From Streptomyces sparsogenes (GTDB taxonomy: Bacteria; Actinomycetota; Actinomycetes; Streptomycetales; Streptomycetaceae): 64,000 nucleotides of DNA. The notes beneath the pieces were generated by a model. It worked only from the letters and a program-made list of their open reading frames with translations. It was not told the origin of the DNA and did not search any database. This document shows, one piece after another, positions 49,761 to 59,926 of the stretch; the stretch's first letter is position 1, and each line of letters starts with the position of its first letter. The position numbers and the translations under genes are program-made. The stretch is taken from contig NZ_MAXF01000136.1 of the NCBI RefSeq assembly GCF_001704635.1, forward strand, positions 62,001 to 126,000, read 5' to 3'.

Positions 49761-50143
49761 TGATCTGGCCCGATGTGGAGGTCGAGCTCATAGCGTGGCT
49801 CGACAGCCAAGTTGATGCGCACTTCACGGCAGAGCTTCCGGCCAACCTGCTTGACGTTCTGCCTGTGGGGCAGGTGCAGCGGGTTGGTGGCTCGGATGAC
49901 AGCTTCCGGCTCGACCGGGCGCTCGTGGACGTGGACGCCTATGCGGCGACACGCGGCGGCGCTTCCCTACTCGCCCGCGAGACCCGTGACGCATTGGTGA
50001 TGAGGCTGCCAGGGACGAAGACGCCGGCTGCGGTCTTCGGTCGAGTGTCGACAGTGTCGGCGCCTTCGTGGCGCCCCTACGAGAACACGGGGCTCCGCCG
50101 ATGCGGGGCCACATACGAGATCTTCTTTCACCCGGTCTCCTGA
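49760..50143 (+). CDS. Tail terminator
   Basis: 127 aa from ATG (a TTG at 49757 is also in frame), overlapping the previous stop. The pattern D-V-E-V-E-L-I-A-W-L...V-Q-R-V-G-G...D-R-A-L-V-D-V-D-A-Y-A fits tail terminators, and the position before the major tail gene agrees. Confidence 0.7.
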   Translation: MIWPDVEVELIAWLDSQVDAHFTAELPANLLDVLPVGQVQRVGGSDDSFRLDRALVDVDAYAATRGGASLLARETRDALVMRLPGTKTPAAVFGRVSTVSAPSWRPYENTGLRRCGATYEIFFHPVS

Positions 50144-50172
50144 CCGGTTGGGCCCGCGCCGGACCCTTTCCC

Positions 50173-50212
50173 GACCCCGTCCGTTGTTGGCGGGGTCTTC
50201 GCATATCTGGAG
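50173..50212 (+). promoter_or_regulatory. Stem-loop leader, copy B
   Basis: GACCCCG (50173-50179) pairs with CGGGGTC (50191-50197), followed by TTCGCATATCTGGAG (50198-50212), which includes the RBS of the major tail gene. Confidence 0.5.
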
Positions 50213-50218
50213 ACCCAC

Positions 50219-50803
50219 ATGGTCAACATCACGAGGGCCGCGGACCTCACCGTCATCGGCTCGAACGGCGGGGGCTGGGTATCGGACGTCGGTACGACGG
50301 CCCCGTCCTCGCCGCTGGTGCAGCCCGTCAGCCCGTGGGAGCCGCTCGGAGCCATCTCGGACGATGGCCTTGTGTTCGGTTTCGATGAGGACAGCCAGGA
50401 GTTCACCCCCTGGGGCCTGACGTCGCCACTGCGCACGACGATCACCAAGTCGATCCGCACATTCAAGGTGACACTGTGGGAGACCGCTCGGGTGGCGGTC
50501 CAGTCGGTGATGTTCCGCATCCCGGCCGCCGACCTCACTCCGTCGTCCGGCCTGACCTCGTTCGCGGAGACCGCGTCGCCGTCGGTGGACCGTCGTGCGT
50601 GGTGGTTCGCCGTGTTCGATGGCGACTCGGCCCGCGGCTTCTACGTCCCCGCCGGCGAGATCTCCGACCGCAGCGACGTCACGTTCAAGCAGGACGAAAT
50701 GAGCGGCTACGAGATCACTATCACCGCGTATCCGGACGCCGCGGGCAACACCGTCTATCACACGGACAGCGTCCCGGCGACGCCTGCGTACACGGGCTCG
50801 TGA
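50219..50803 (+). CDS. Major tail protein
   Basis: 194 aa from ATG. Beta-rich tube-subunit pattern (GAISDDGLVFGFDEDSQEFTPWG, ITKSIRTFKVTLWE, W-W-F-A-V-F-D-G). It lies between the tail terminator and chaperones, the normal place for this gene. Confidence 0.8.
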   Translation: MVNITRAADLTVIGSNGGGWVSDVGTTAPSSPLVQPVSPWEPLGAISDDGLVFGFDEDSQEFTPWGLTSPLRTTITKSIRTFKVTLWETARVAVQSVMFRIPAADLTPSSGLTSFAETASPSVDRRAWWFAVFDGDSARGFYVPAGEISDRSDVTFKQDEMSGYEITITAYPDAAGNTVYHTDSVPATPAYTGS

Positions 50804-50900
50804 GCCCTCAATGACTGGTGGGTGGGTCGCCCTGGCGCGGGCCCGACCCACCCACCACTTCCCCTGCCCGCCCGCGCCGTGAGATAGAGAGGCCCGTGCC

Positions 50901-51263
50901 ATGCCCACAACCAAAGCCGCCCTCGACGCTGCGAAGGAGGAGGCCGCCGCGCAGGAACTGGAGGCGGACGGCGGCGAGTACGTCACCGTGGCGCTCGCTG
51001 GCTACGACGGCGTCACCAAGGACGTGCGTGCCCTCCCGAACACGCGCTGGCGGTCGAGCGCGCTGCGTGCCCTCAACCAGGGCGACTTCGACGGCTTCTT
51101 CGCGCTCGTCCTCCACCAGGACGACTACGAGCTGTACGAAGAGCTCGACCCGACTGCGGAGGGCATCGGCAATTTCGCCGAGGCGGTTGTGCGAGCCTCC
51201 GGGGAGTCCCTGGGAAAGTCCAGTGGACCGTCTCGGTCCTCGAGGCCCACGCGGAGGCGGTAG
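50901..51263 (+). CDS. Tail assembly chaperone, short form
   Basis: 120 aa from ATG. Zero-frame product of the frameshift pair. TRWRSSALRALNQGDFDGFFALVLHQDDYELYEELDP resembles other actinophage chaperones. It ends soon after the slippery site, as expected for the gpG-like form. Confidence 0.85.
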   Translation: MPTTKAALDAAKEEAAAQELEADGGEYVTVALAGYDGVTKDVRALPNTRWRSSALRALNQGDFDGFFALVLHQDDYELYEELDPTAEGIGNFAEAVVRASGESLGKSSGPSRSSRPTRRR

Positions 51264-51673
51264 AGGGAGACTTCGCCCGCTACTACCCGGGCGTTGACCT
51301 GTTGGACGTGTACCGGGGCCGTCTGTCGTGGCGCCGACTGCGGGTGCTGATCCAGCATCTGCCACCCGAGTCGGCCACGATGACCGAGCTCCGCAACAGT
51401 CTGAGCGATGAGGAGATGGCCGAGCAGGCCGAGGCGGGCGAGCCGGAGAAGGGCCGCTGGTCGCAGGTCGAGCAGCTGCTTGCGCTGATCGCGGACCGGG
51501 TGGCGCGCCTGGAGTACGTGACGATCCTCGCCAACTCGGGCAGCAAGGGAAAGAAGCCGACCCCGCCGGAGCCGATCGCCCGGCCGGGCGCGAAGGCAAA
51601 GAGGCCGAAGTCGAAACTCAGCGAGTCGAGCGCCGAGACGCTGTTCCAGCTCATCAATGGGGGCGCGGCCTGA
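50901..51673 (+). CDS. Tail assembly chaperone, frameshifted long form
   Basis: Residues 1-106 come from the zero frame, then the frame continues at 51218 (VQWTVSVLEAHAEAVEGDFARYYPG...) to the stop at 51673, giving about 257 aa. The -1 part is acidic and helical with a basic Lys-rich tail (GSKGKKPTPPEPIARPGAKAKRPKSK). The long (gpGT-like) form recruits the tape measure to the tail tube. Confidence 0.8.
51212..51218 (+). promoter_or_regulatory. -1 frameshift slippery site GGGAAAG
   Basis: Read as ..G GGA AAG in the zero frame, it allows a -1 slip to GGG AAA. The -1 frame then runs openly to 51673. Standard tail-chaperone arrangement. Confidence 0.85.
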
Positions 51674-51692
51674 CGCGCGGGAGGAGGCTCCC

Positions 51693-54600
51693 GTGGCCAT
51701 CAGCGTCGGTTCGGTCGAGGTCGACGTCATCCCCAACACACAGGGGATCTATGGCCGGCTCCGTGCGGGGCTCGTGCCTGCCGCAACCCGGGCCGGCGAG
51801 GACGCTGGCTCGGCGGCGGGGCGCTCGTTCGGTGCGGCGATGCAACGCCAGGTTGCTGACATCGGCCTGCGAATCGGCGAGGAGATCGGGCAGCAGATCG
51901 CCAACCGGATCACCGCGTCGCTGCGGGATGCGATCCGGGATGGTGTGACGCGCGGCGGCCAGACGGCTCGCCCAGCGGCGGTGCGGCAGGGTGACCAGAC
52001 TGCTGGTGCGTTTTCCCGGGCGCTCAGGGCTCATCTGCAGGCGGCGTTCCGGTCGCTGCCGCAGTTGCAGATCGGCGCGGACACCTCTGAGGTGGACGCG
52101 GATCTGCAGGCTGTGCGCGTCCGTATGGAGACCTTGGCGGACAAGCGGATCGGCATCGACATCTCTGCTGCGGACGCCAAAGCTGAGATCGCGCTGATCG
52201 AGGCGGAGCTGACGCGGCTCGGCGCCCGGCATCCGAACGTGCAGGTGAGGGCCGACACCGCGAGGGCGATCGCAGAGCTGCGCTTGGTGCGGGCCGAGAT
52301 CGATGCAGTGGACGGCAAACGGGCAAAGATCGACATCGACACCAGCGGAGCGACCGCATCGATCTTCCAGTTGATGGTGGCACTCGGCGGCGTCGCCGTG
52401 CTCCCCGCGATCCCGGCTCTGGCTGCCGCCCTCGGGGCGGTGGCCTCGGCGGGTGTCGCGGCGGCGGTCGGCGTGGGTGCACTGGCTGCGGTGGCGATCC
52501 CTGGATTCGTTGCTATTGGGGGGGCTCTGCAGGCCCAGAAGCAGGCCCAGGACGCGGCGACCAATGCCACCTTGCGGGGCGGCCAGGCCGCTAACCAAGG
52601 GGCGTCACGGGCTCTTCAGATGGCCGGCGCTCAGCAGGCCCTGGCGACGGCGGAACGCACCGGTGCTCGGCAGATCGCGCAGGCCCAGCAGCAAGTGCGG
52701 CAGGCGAAGCAGGCGGCGGCCGATGCGGTCGCACAGGCGGCACAACGGAACGCCCAAGCCGCGCGGCAGGTGCAGGACGCAGAGCGGCAGCTCGCTCAGG
52801 CACAGAAGGACTCCAAGCAAGCCCAGCTCGACTTGACGGCAGCGCGGAAGCAGGCAGGGCAGGAGCTTGAGGATCTCGCGAACCGGTACGCGGACGCGCA
52901 GCTGTCCCAGCGGGACGCGGCGCTGTCGGTGCAGGAAGCTCAGCTTGAACTGAACAGAGTTCTGGCGGATCCGAAGGCCACGAAGCTGCAGAGAGACCAG
53001 GCGCAGCTCGCCTACGACCAGGCAGTGCAGCGGCTGAAGGAGCAGACGACCGAGACGAAGCGGCTGAAGGCCGAGCAGGCCGACGCGGCGAAGAAGGGCG
53101 TTGAGGGTTCGGACACGGTCCGGCAGGCGCAGGATCGACTGGCTCAAGCACAGCAGCAGGTGGAGGACCGGGCTCAGGCAGTGCGGGACGCTCAGGGTGA
53201 GGCCGCAAGGGTTCAGGTGGAGACCGCCCGGCAGGTGGCCGAAGCACAGCAGCGTGTGGGTGAGGCGACCGCGAACGTGGCCGTGGCCCAGCAGAACGCA
53301 GCGGACGCGGTGGCTAGTGCCCAGCAGCAGATCGAGTCGGCGTCCATCTCGGCCGCCGGTGGTGTGGATCAGGCTGCCCTGGCACAGGAGAAGTACCAGG
53401 AGAAGTTGGCGAAGCTGACGCCTGCGGCCCGGGACACCTTCGACGCGTTCGTGGATCTGAGGTCGGCGTTCTCGGCGTGGTCGAAGAGTCTTCAGCCTGC
53501 GGTGATGCCGATCTTTACGCGGGCACTGGAGGGCATCAAGAACTCGCTTCCAGGGCTCACGCCGCTGGTGCTTGCTGCAGCCGACGGCATCAAGGAGTTG
53601 CAGGACCGGGCCTCGGCCGGGTTCAAGAAGCCCTGGTGGAAAGAGTTCAAGGCCGACCTGGCGACCTCAATCAAACCCGCGATCGTCGGCCTGGGTGTCG
53701 CGTTCGGCAACATCTTCAAAGGCATGGTCGGCATCATCGACGCCTTCCTGCCACACATGGACTCGATCTCGGGCCGCATGCAGCGGATCACGAGCCGGTT
53801 CGCCGACTGGGGCACGTCACTCAAGGGCTCCCCGTCGTTTGAACGGTTCCTCGCCTACTCGTCCGACCAGGGGCCGAAGGTCGCCGAAGCGCTGGGGAAG
53901 ATTGCGGGGGCGTTCCTGGCGGTCGGGCAGGCGCTCTCGCCGCTGTCGGGGCCGATCCTCACAGTGATCGGCACGCTCGCCGATGGCGTGGTGTACATCG
54001 CAGAGAACCTGCCGTGGCTGGTCCAGGGCCTGTACGGCGCGTACATCGCTTTCAAGCTGCTGAGCTTGGCGATGTCCATCACACCGCTGGGCTGGCTGAT
54101 CCTTGGCCTGATCGGCCTAGTGGTGGCCATCAAGTATGCATGGGACCATTTCAAGTGGTTCCGCGACATCGTCACGGGCGTCTGGTCTGGGATCTCAACC
54201 GCCTTCACCACCGCTTGGACAGTTGTGTTGCTGCCCACGTTCACGGCGATCTGGGGCGCGATCCAGTGGGTTGGAGACAAGGCCACCTGGCTGTGGCAGA
54301 ACATCATCGGCCCAGCGTTCAAGGGCATCGCGCTCGCTGCCGGGATCCTCATCACGGCCATCCTCACGGTTCTGATCACCCCCCTGTACCTGGCATTCCA
54401 GCTCATAGCCACGGTTGTCACCTGGCTGTGGCAGGAAGCGATCAGTCCGGCGTTCGATGGCATCGCCACAGTGGCCAGCTGGCTGTACACCAACGCCATC
54501 AAAACCGCCTTCGACCTGATCAGCAGCTCATTCCACACCGTAGGTGACACAGGAAAATGGCTGTGGCAGAAGGCCCTGTCGCCTGCGTTCCACGGAATAG

Positions 54601-55919
54601 CTGATGTGGCCCACTGGCTGCACGACAGCGTAATCAAACCCGTCTTCGACGGAATCTCCACGACGATCGGCATTGTTTGGCGGACGGGGATCCGGCCGGT
54701 GTTCAACGCGATCAAGTCTGCTATCGGCAAGGTCGCTGATGCTTTTGACGATGCTCGCAAGGCGATCAAGACAGCGTGGGATAAGGTCAAGGAGGCGACG
54801 AAAACCCCTATCAACTGGGTGCTGGACCACGTCTGGAACAAGGGTATCGTCAAAGTCTGGGAGAAGGTCACGGGCTGGATTCCGGGCGTGCCGAAGCTGG
54901 GCAAAGTCGATCTCCTGGCCCAAGGTGGCACCCTTCGAGGCCCGCAGCCCGGCATCTACAACCAGCCGACCGCGATCGTAGGCGAGGGAAACCCGCGGTA
55001 TCCGGAATTCGTAATCCCCACAGATCCGAAGTACCGGTCCCGGGCCCTCGCCCTGCACCAGGCCGCAGGGACGCAGATGCTCGCCAAGGGCGGCATCATC
55101 GGCTCGGCCACGTCGTTCCTCAAGAATCCGGTGAAGACCTTCGGGAACATGCTGAAGCCGTTCCTCGACGGGGCCAGATGGCTCAGCAAGACAAGCTGGG
55201 GAAAGGCGGCAATCGGTCTGCCCAAGATGGCCATCAGTAGTCTGAAGAAGCTCATCAAAGACAAGGTTTCCGGCTGGTTCACCCGGGATGCCAATGGGTT
55301 GCTGAAGTTCATCGGTAAGGCCGGTAAAGGGGTCTCGCGCTGGACTCCCGAGGTGCTGGACGCACTCAAGCAATTGCATCAGCCCGCGTCCTACCTGGGC
55401 ATCACCCTTCGGCGAATGAACCAGGAATCCGGGGGCAACCCGACGGCAGTCAACCTTTGGGACAGCAATGCCAAGGCCGGATACCCGTCGACCGGGTTGA
55501 TGCAGGTAATCCGGCCGACGTTCCAGCACTATGCGGGCAAGTACCGGAAGAAGGGCCCGTTCATGTACGGGGTGAGCGTTGACCCGCTCGCCAACATCTA
55601 CTCATCGATGCGGTATGCGTTGGCGGCCTACGGCAGCCTGCCGCGGGCGTACAACCGGGCGGGCGGCTACGACTCCGGCGGCTACCTCCAGCCGGGCTTG
55701 AACCTCGCCTACAACGGCACCGGCAGGCCGGAGCCCGTATTCACCACAGCGCAGGCCAACGCCCTCGTGCGGCGCGCTGCCGCGCCATCGGGGGGTGGCG
55801 GCGAGTTCACCGGAGATCTCTACCTCGACTCTGGTGAGTTCCTCGGGAAGGTGCGCGGCGAAGTGCGTCAAGAGATGGGCGCAGTAGCGACTGCATTGCG
55901 CGCGAACAGGCGGGGGTGA
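51693..55919 (+). CDS. Tape measure protein with C-terminal transglycosylase domain
   Basis: 1408 aa. GTG at 51693 has GGGAGGAGG; the longer ATG at 51657 overlaps the chaperone end. Long coiled coil (about 290-560) with Gln/Ala repeats. Hydrophobic central part (about 770-960) with repeated W-L-W-Q. The C-terminal 150 residues are a soluble lytic transglycosylase-like domain: LGITLRRMNQESGGNPTAVNLWDSNA...PSTGLMQVIRPTF, with E1245 as the likely catalytic residue. It sets tail length and may open the cell wall during DNA entry. Confidence 0.92.
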   Translation: MAISVGSVEVDVIPNTQGIYGRLRAGLVPAATRAGEDAGSAAGRSFGAAMQRQVADIGLRIGEEIGQQIANRITASLRDAIRDGVTRGGQTARPAAVRQGDQTAGAFSRALRAHLQAAFRSLPQLQIGADTSEVDADLQAVRVRMETLADKRIGIDISAADAKAEIALIEAELTRLGARHPNVQVRADTARAIAELRLVRAEIDAVDGKRAKIDIDTSGATASIFQLMVALGGVAVLPAIPALAAALGAVASAGVAAAVGVGALAAVAIPGFVAIGGALQAQKQAQDAATNATLRGGQAANQGASRALQMAGAQQALATAERTGARQIAQAQQQVRQAKQAAADAVAQAAQRNAQAARQVQDAERQLAQAQKDSKQAQLDLTAARKQAGQELEDLANRYADAQLSQRDAALSVQEAQLELNRVLADPKATKLQRDQAQLAYDQAVQRLKEQTTETKRLKAEQADAAKKGVEGSDTVRQAQDRLAQAQQQVEDRAQAVRDAQGEAARVQVETARQVAEAQQRVGEATANVAVAQQNAADAVASAQQQIESASISAAGGVDQAALAQEKYQEKLAKLTPAARDTFDAFVDLRSAFSAWSKSLQPAVMPIFTRALEGIKNSLPGLTPLVLAAADGIKELQDRASAGFKKPWWKEFKADLATSIKPAIVGLGVAFGNIFKGMVGIIDAFLPHMDSISGRMQRITSRFADWGTSLKGSPSFERFLAYSSDQGPKVAEALGKIAGAFLAVGQALSPLSGPILTVIGTLADGVVYIAENLPWLVQGLYGAYIAFKLLSLAMSITPLGWLILGLIGLVVAIKYAWDHFKWFRDIVTGVWSGISTAFTTAWTVVLLPTFTAIWGAIQWVGDKATWLWQNIIGPAFKGIALAAGILITAILTVLITPLYLAFQLIATVVTWLWQEAISPAFDGIATVASWLYTNAIKTAFDLISSSFHTVGDTGKWLWQKALSPAFHGIADVAHWLHDSVIKPVFDGISTTIGIVWRTGIRPVFNAIKSAIGKVADAFDDARKAIKTAWDKVKEATKTPINWVLDHVWNKGIVKVWEKVTGWIPGVPKLGKVDLLAQGGTLRGPQPGIYNQPTAIVGEGNPRYPEFVIPTDPKYRSRALALHQAAGTQMLAKGGIIGSATSFLKNPVKTFGNMLKPFLDGARWLSKTSWGKAAIGLPKMAISSLKKLIKDKVSGWFTRDANGLLKFIGKAGKGVSRWTPEVLDALKQLHQPASYLGITLRRMNQESGGNPTAVNLWDSNAKAGYPSTGLMQVIRPTFQHYAGKYRKKGPFMYGVSVDPLANIYSSMRYALAAYGSLPRAYNRAGGYDSGGYLQPGLNLAYNGTGRPEPVFTTAQANALVRRAAAPSGGGGEFTGDLYLDSGEFLGKVRGEVRQEMGAVATALRANRRG

Positions 55920-58165
55920 GCGGCTTGCCGATCCCCGGCAACTTCATGAGCCCGACTACCGAGCAGGTTGACCCGAACACCTCCGGGTGGGCGGCCAAAC
56001 TGAACTGCACCATCTCCCTCGGTAGCGGCGGCAGGAATGGCGACGGCTGCCTCGCTGTGAAATCCTCCGCTGCCGGGGAGATGCAGGTCCGATCATTCTC
56101 CTCGTTCTTCGCGACGCCGTGGGTCGAATACGAGGCGTTCTGCGATGCGGCCGGCGGCACGGTGCCGGAGCGAATCGGCATCCGCTGGATGGACTCCAGC
56201 AACACCGAGATCGGTATCACCTGGTCGCTAACCACGGCTTCCGCATCGTCAAGTTGGCACCGCATTGCCGTGGGCGGTGTGGCCCCGGCGAATACGCATC
56301 ACGCATATGTGCTGGTGTCTGCGACGCCAGCCGCAGCCAACGTCACGAACTTTTTCGAGAACTTCTACTTCGGCTATCCGAAGACCACGACCGGCAACCT
56401 TGTGGGGTTCAACACCGAGTCCGGCGAGATCGACGTCAGCGGCTGGCTGGCCGAGGCGAACTGCACCATCGCACGCCAGGCCCCGCCCGTACAGTGGGCC
56501 GTCACCAACTACTGGGCAGGCGGCCACGCCATCGCCATGACGGTCACTGCCAACGGCAATGCCAGCATGTGCAGCACCGACCGGCCTGACGCCACACCAG
56601 GCGTGGAATACATCGCCCACGCCTACCTCAATCCGCCCACAAGCGCGGCAACAACCTGGGTTGAGCTGCGGTTCTACGACGGGATGGGAACGCAGATCCA
56701 GGCGACGCGCGGGGTGCTCGCGGCCCCAGGCACCGCTTGGTACCGGCAGCGCGCCTCTGCCGTCGCCCCGGCAGGCACCGCCTCCTGCTCCATCGCCGCC
56801 GGTATTGACAGCGCGACGGCTGGTCAGGTGCTGAGGCTCGACTGGGTGGTCGTCAGCACAGCGCCCGTGCTGTACGCGGGCAGCGCTGTGCCCTACGCGG
56901 ACGCGTCCTTCGAGCAGGGCGTCGCCGGATGGGCCGTGGCCTCCGGCGCGGCGACCATCGCACGATCGAGCCCCTGGGGCGCATCCTTTTTCGAGGGCGG
57001 CTACTCGGGCACCATCACCTCTGCCACCGCCACCACCAGCGTGGTCAGGTCCGGCCGTTTCCCTCTGCCTGCCGGGGCAGTGGCAGGCCAGAACCTGCGC
57101 ACGAAGGTGCTCACTCAGGTGACGGCTGGAGGCTGGACGGTCAGCCGCGGGATCAGGTGGTCCGACGCGTCCAATACAGACCTCGGGGCCACAACCAGCA
57201 CACCGATCACCGCTCCCTCGCCGGGCTGGTGGTCACTCAGCAACGACTTCACCATCCCAACAAACGCGACTCAGGCCGCGCTCGAGTACACACTCACCGC
57301 TACGGCCGCCAGCAGCGTGTGGCGCATCGACCAGGTGGGCGCGTGGCTGGCCCTCCCGTACACGTCGGTGGGCGCCGACGATAGCACCGCCTCTATTACG
57401 GTGACGCTGCGCGAGCTCACGATAGGGGACCTCCTCACCGTGTACCGGGTCCTCCCGGACGGATCCAGGACGCTGGCGCGCGGCCCCTCCGGGCTGTACA
57501 GCCAGACACCGATCACAGCCGGCGAGGTTGTCATCGAGGATTACGAGGCACCCCTCGGCGTCCCTATCTCCTACTATGTCGAGATCCTCACCCCCGGCAC
57601 GTCCGCACCCAGCACCCGCACTTCAGACACGGTGACTCTCACTCCGGGCGACATTAACGAGTGCTGGCTGAAGGACCCGGGCCAGCCCCAGCGGAACCTC
57701 AAGGTGCTGGTGGCGCGGGCCCCGGACTGGCAGCGGAGTATCGAGCAGGCCGAGATGAGGGTCCGCGGTCGGCGCAACAGCGTGATCCTCTCGGACGTGC
57801 GCGGGGGCCTAGAGGGCGATCTGCAGATCTGGACCCGCAGCGACGACGAACGCGATGGGCTGCACTGGCTCCTCGACTCCGGCAACGTCCTGCTGTGGCA
57901 GGCCGTGGCCGGCATGGGCGTCAGCGACATGTACGTGGTGGTCGGCCAGGTCACCGAAGCGCGGGTCACCGGATACGCACCGGAGCCGTGGCGAGCCTGG
58001 ACACTGGCTCTCCGCCAGGTCGACATGCCAACGACGACTGGCGTCGCCGGCTCGGCGGGCCGCACCTGGCAGGACATCCTCACTCAGTTCGCCACATGGC
58101 AGGACGTACTCAACTCCTATGCCACCTGGGAGGACGTCCTCTTCGACCGCAGGATCGGGGGCTGA
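55916..58165 (+). CDS. Minor tail protein with repeated carbohydrate-binding-like modules
   Basis: 749 aa from GTG in a GTGA overlap. Three jelly-roll-like modules begin with F-x-x-x-x-x-x-x-V-x-x-x-x-S-G-W (near 10, 165 and 320), each about 150 residues. The C-terminus is fibronectin-like followed by a distal domain with W-Q-D-I-L repeats (TWQDILTQFATWQDVLNSYATWEDVL). A tail-tip role in binding wall sugars is likely. Confidence 0.75.
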   Translation: MSGLPIPGNFMSPTTEQVDPNTSGWAAKLNCTISLGSGGRNGDGCLAVKSSAAGEMQVRSFSSFFATPWVEYEAFCDAAGGTVPERIGIRWMDSSNTEIGITWSLTTASASSSWHRIAVGGVAPANTHHAYVLVSATPAAANVTNFFENFYFGYPKTTTGNLVGFNTESGEIDVSGWLAEANCTIARQAPPVQWAVTNYWAGGHAIAMTVTANGNASMCSTDRPDATPGVEYIAHAYLNPPTSAATTWVELRFYDGMGTQIQATRGVLAAPGTAWYRQRASAVAPAGTASCSIAAGIDSATAGQVLRLDWVVVSTAPVLYAGSAVPYADASFEQGVAGWAVASGAATIARSSPWGASFFEGGYSGTITSATATTSVVRSGRFPLPAGAVAGQNLRTKVLTQVTAGGWTVSRGIRWSDASNTDLGATTSTPITAPSPGWWSLSNDFTIPTNATQAALEYTLTATAASSVWRIDQVGAWLALPYTSVGADDSTASITVTLRELTIGDLLTVYRVLPDGSRTLARGPSGLYSQTPITAGEVVIEDYEAPLGVPISYYVEILTPGTSAPSTRTSDTVTLTPGDINECWLKDPGQPQRNLKVLVARAPDWQRSIEQAEMRVRGRRNSVILSDVRGGLEGDLQIWTRSDDERDGLHWLLDSGNVLLWQAVAGMGVSDMYVVVGQVTEARVTGYAPEPWRAWTLALRQVDMPTTTGVAGSAGRTWQDILTQFATWQDVLNSYATWEDVLFDRRIGG

Positions 58166-58166
58166 G

Positions 58167-59258
58167 GTGTACCCCGTCTCTGACCGCTTCCTGGCTCGGC
58201 TGGTCGAGTCCCACAACATCGCGACCGAGGTGGTCCTGTTCCTGGCCAACGGCCAGGTGGAGACACTGCCTCACATCGGGGGCAGCGTCACAGTGGACCG
58301 AGGGCAGGCCACCCGCCGCACCTGCTCCGTGACCGTCGCCGACACCAGCCTCATTCCGTGCACGGCCACCGACAAGCTCTCCGTCTACGGCGCACAGCTG
58401 CGGATCAGCTGCGGTGTCGAGCACGCGGACGGTTCGCGGGAGCTTGTGCCGGTCGGCCTGTTCCGCGTCGATAGCGTCAGCGGCGATGTTGACGAAGGCC
58501 CCGTCACCATTAGCGGCAAGAGTCTTGAGGCCATGGTCGCCGACGACAAGTTCACCACCCCGGTCAAGGTCAGCGGTACAGCGGTCGGCGCGGTGACCAG
58601 CCTCATCCAGGCCTCGCTCCCCAGCGCCACGGTCATCAACCGGGCCGTGGACGCCACGATCGGACCCCGCACCTATGACACCGAAGGTGACCGGTGGGCG
58701 GCTGTCGCCGAGTGTGCCGCGGCGATCGGCGCCGAGGTGTATACGGACACGGACGGGGTCTTCATCATCTCCGAGCTGCCCGATCTGCTCGCCGTGCCCC
58801 CGGTGTGGACGCTGGCGGCGGGGGAGGGCGGCGCCTATGTCTCCGCCAACCGTGGCATGTCGCTCGACGGCGTCTACAACGGGGTGTTGGCCAAGGGAGA
58901 GAACACCGAGGCGGACATCCCGGCTGTCTCGGCGCTGGTGGTGGACGACGACCCGACATCGCCCACGTACTGGTCGGGGCCGTTCGGACACCGGCCGACT
59001 TTCTACAGTTCGGCCACCCTGACCAGCGTCAACGCCTGCACCTCGGCCGCCACGCTCAAGCTGCGCGCCGCCAAAGCTCCCAACGCAAGCGCCGACATCA
59101 CCAGCCTGCCGAACCCTGCCCTGGAGCCCGGCGACGTAATCCGCGTCCTCTACCCGGACGGCAGCAAGGAGCTCCACCAGATCCAGTCGTTCACAGTGCC
59201 GCTCGACACCAGTGGATCATTCACGCTCGACACGATCGCCGCGAAGGAGGACGCGTGA
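58167..59258 (+). CDS. DUF5047 minor tail protein
   Basis: 363 aa from GTG. MYPVSDRFLARLVESHNIATEVVLFLANG...LPHIGGSVTVDRGQATRRTCSVTVAD is the N-terminal DUF5047 pattern. A baseplate-hub-like protein by position. Overlaps the next gene by 4 bases. Confidence 0.75.
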   Translation: MYPVSDRFLARLVESHNIATEVVLFLANGQVETLPHIGGSVTVDRGQATRRTCSVTVADTSLIPCTATDKLSVYGAQLRISCGVEHADGSRELVPVGLFRVDSVSGDVDEGPVTISGKSLEAMVADDKFTTPVKVSGTAVGAVTSLIQASLPSATVINRAVDATIGPRTYDTEGDRWAAVAECAAAIGAEVYTDTDGVFIISELPDLLAVPPVWTLAAGEGGAYVSANRGMSLDGVYNGVLAKGENTEADIPAVSALVVDDDPTSPTYWSGPFGHRPTFYSSATLTSVNACTSAATLKLRAAKAPNASADITSLPNPALEPGDVIRVLYPDGSKELHQIQSFTVPLDTSGSFTLDTIAAKEDA

Positions 59259-59917
59259 CCTCCATAGCCGATCTCGCAGACGCCATCCGCCTCCAAGCCG
59301 TCACCGCCGGCGCCACCGAGCCGACGGTTCGGGGCGCCGACTGGCAGACCGCCACCGTCACAGCGGTCGGCGCCGGCACCGTGGACTGCGGCACGATCAC
59401 TGCCCGCCGCTTGGAGTCCTACCAGAACCCGGCGGTCGGCGACCACATCGTCATCACCCAGTCCGGCAACGGCAACTGGCTGGCCTGCGGACGAACCTCC
59501 AGCACCACCGACACAGAATGGGACGACTACAACCCCATCTGGACCACCGACGCCAACCCGCAACCCAGCGTCGGCAACGGCACGCTGACCGGCCGATGGA
59601 AACGAGACGGCCGCACCATCGTCGGCTGGATCAACCTCGTCGCAGGATCCACCACCACGTTCGGCAGCAGCAGCGACTGGAATTTCTCCCTGCCGGTGCA
59701 GGCCGCGAGCGTAGGGACGCGTCTTTGCCACGCCGAGGCCCTGGCCGGTAGCCGCCTCGCAGGCCAGTTCGTGATCTCCCCGTCGCAGACCGCCAGCAAG
59801 TGCTACTTCCCCAGTACGACTACTCCGCCGTTGGTCTCGTGCCGCTCCGACAGGCCCTTCGCCTGGGCCAGTGGCAACCAACTGCGGATCGACTTCCTGT
59901 ACGAAGCCGCCTCCTAG
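59255..59917 (+). CDS. Minor tail protein
   Basis: 220 aa from GTG. N-terminal OB-like part (VTAVGAGTVDCGTITARRLESYQNPAVGDHIVITQSGNGNWLACGR) as in tail spike-base proteins, then a beta domain with aromatic residues. Part of the tail tip. Confidence 0.65.
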   Translation: MTSIADLADAIRLQAVTAGATEPTVRGADWQTATVTAVGAGTVDCGTITARRLESYQNPAVGDHIVITQSGNGNWLACGRTSSTTDTEWDDYNPIWTTDANPQPSVGNGTLTGRWKRDGRTIVGWINLVAGSTTTFGSSSDWNFSLPVQAASVGTRLCHAEALAGSRLAGQFVISPSQTASKCYFPSTTTPPLVSCRSDRPFAWASGNQLRIDFLYEAAS

Positions 59918-59926
59918 GAGACCCTC

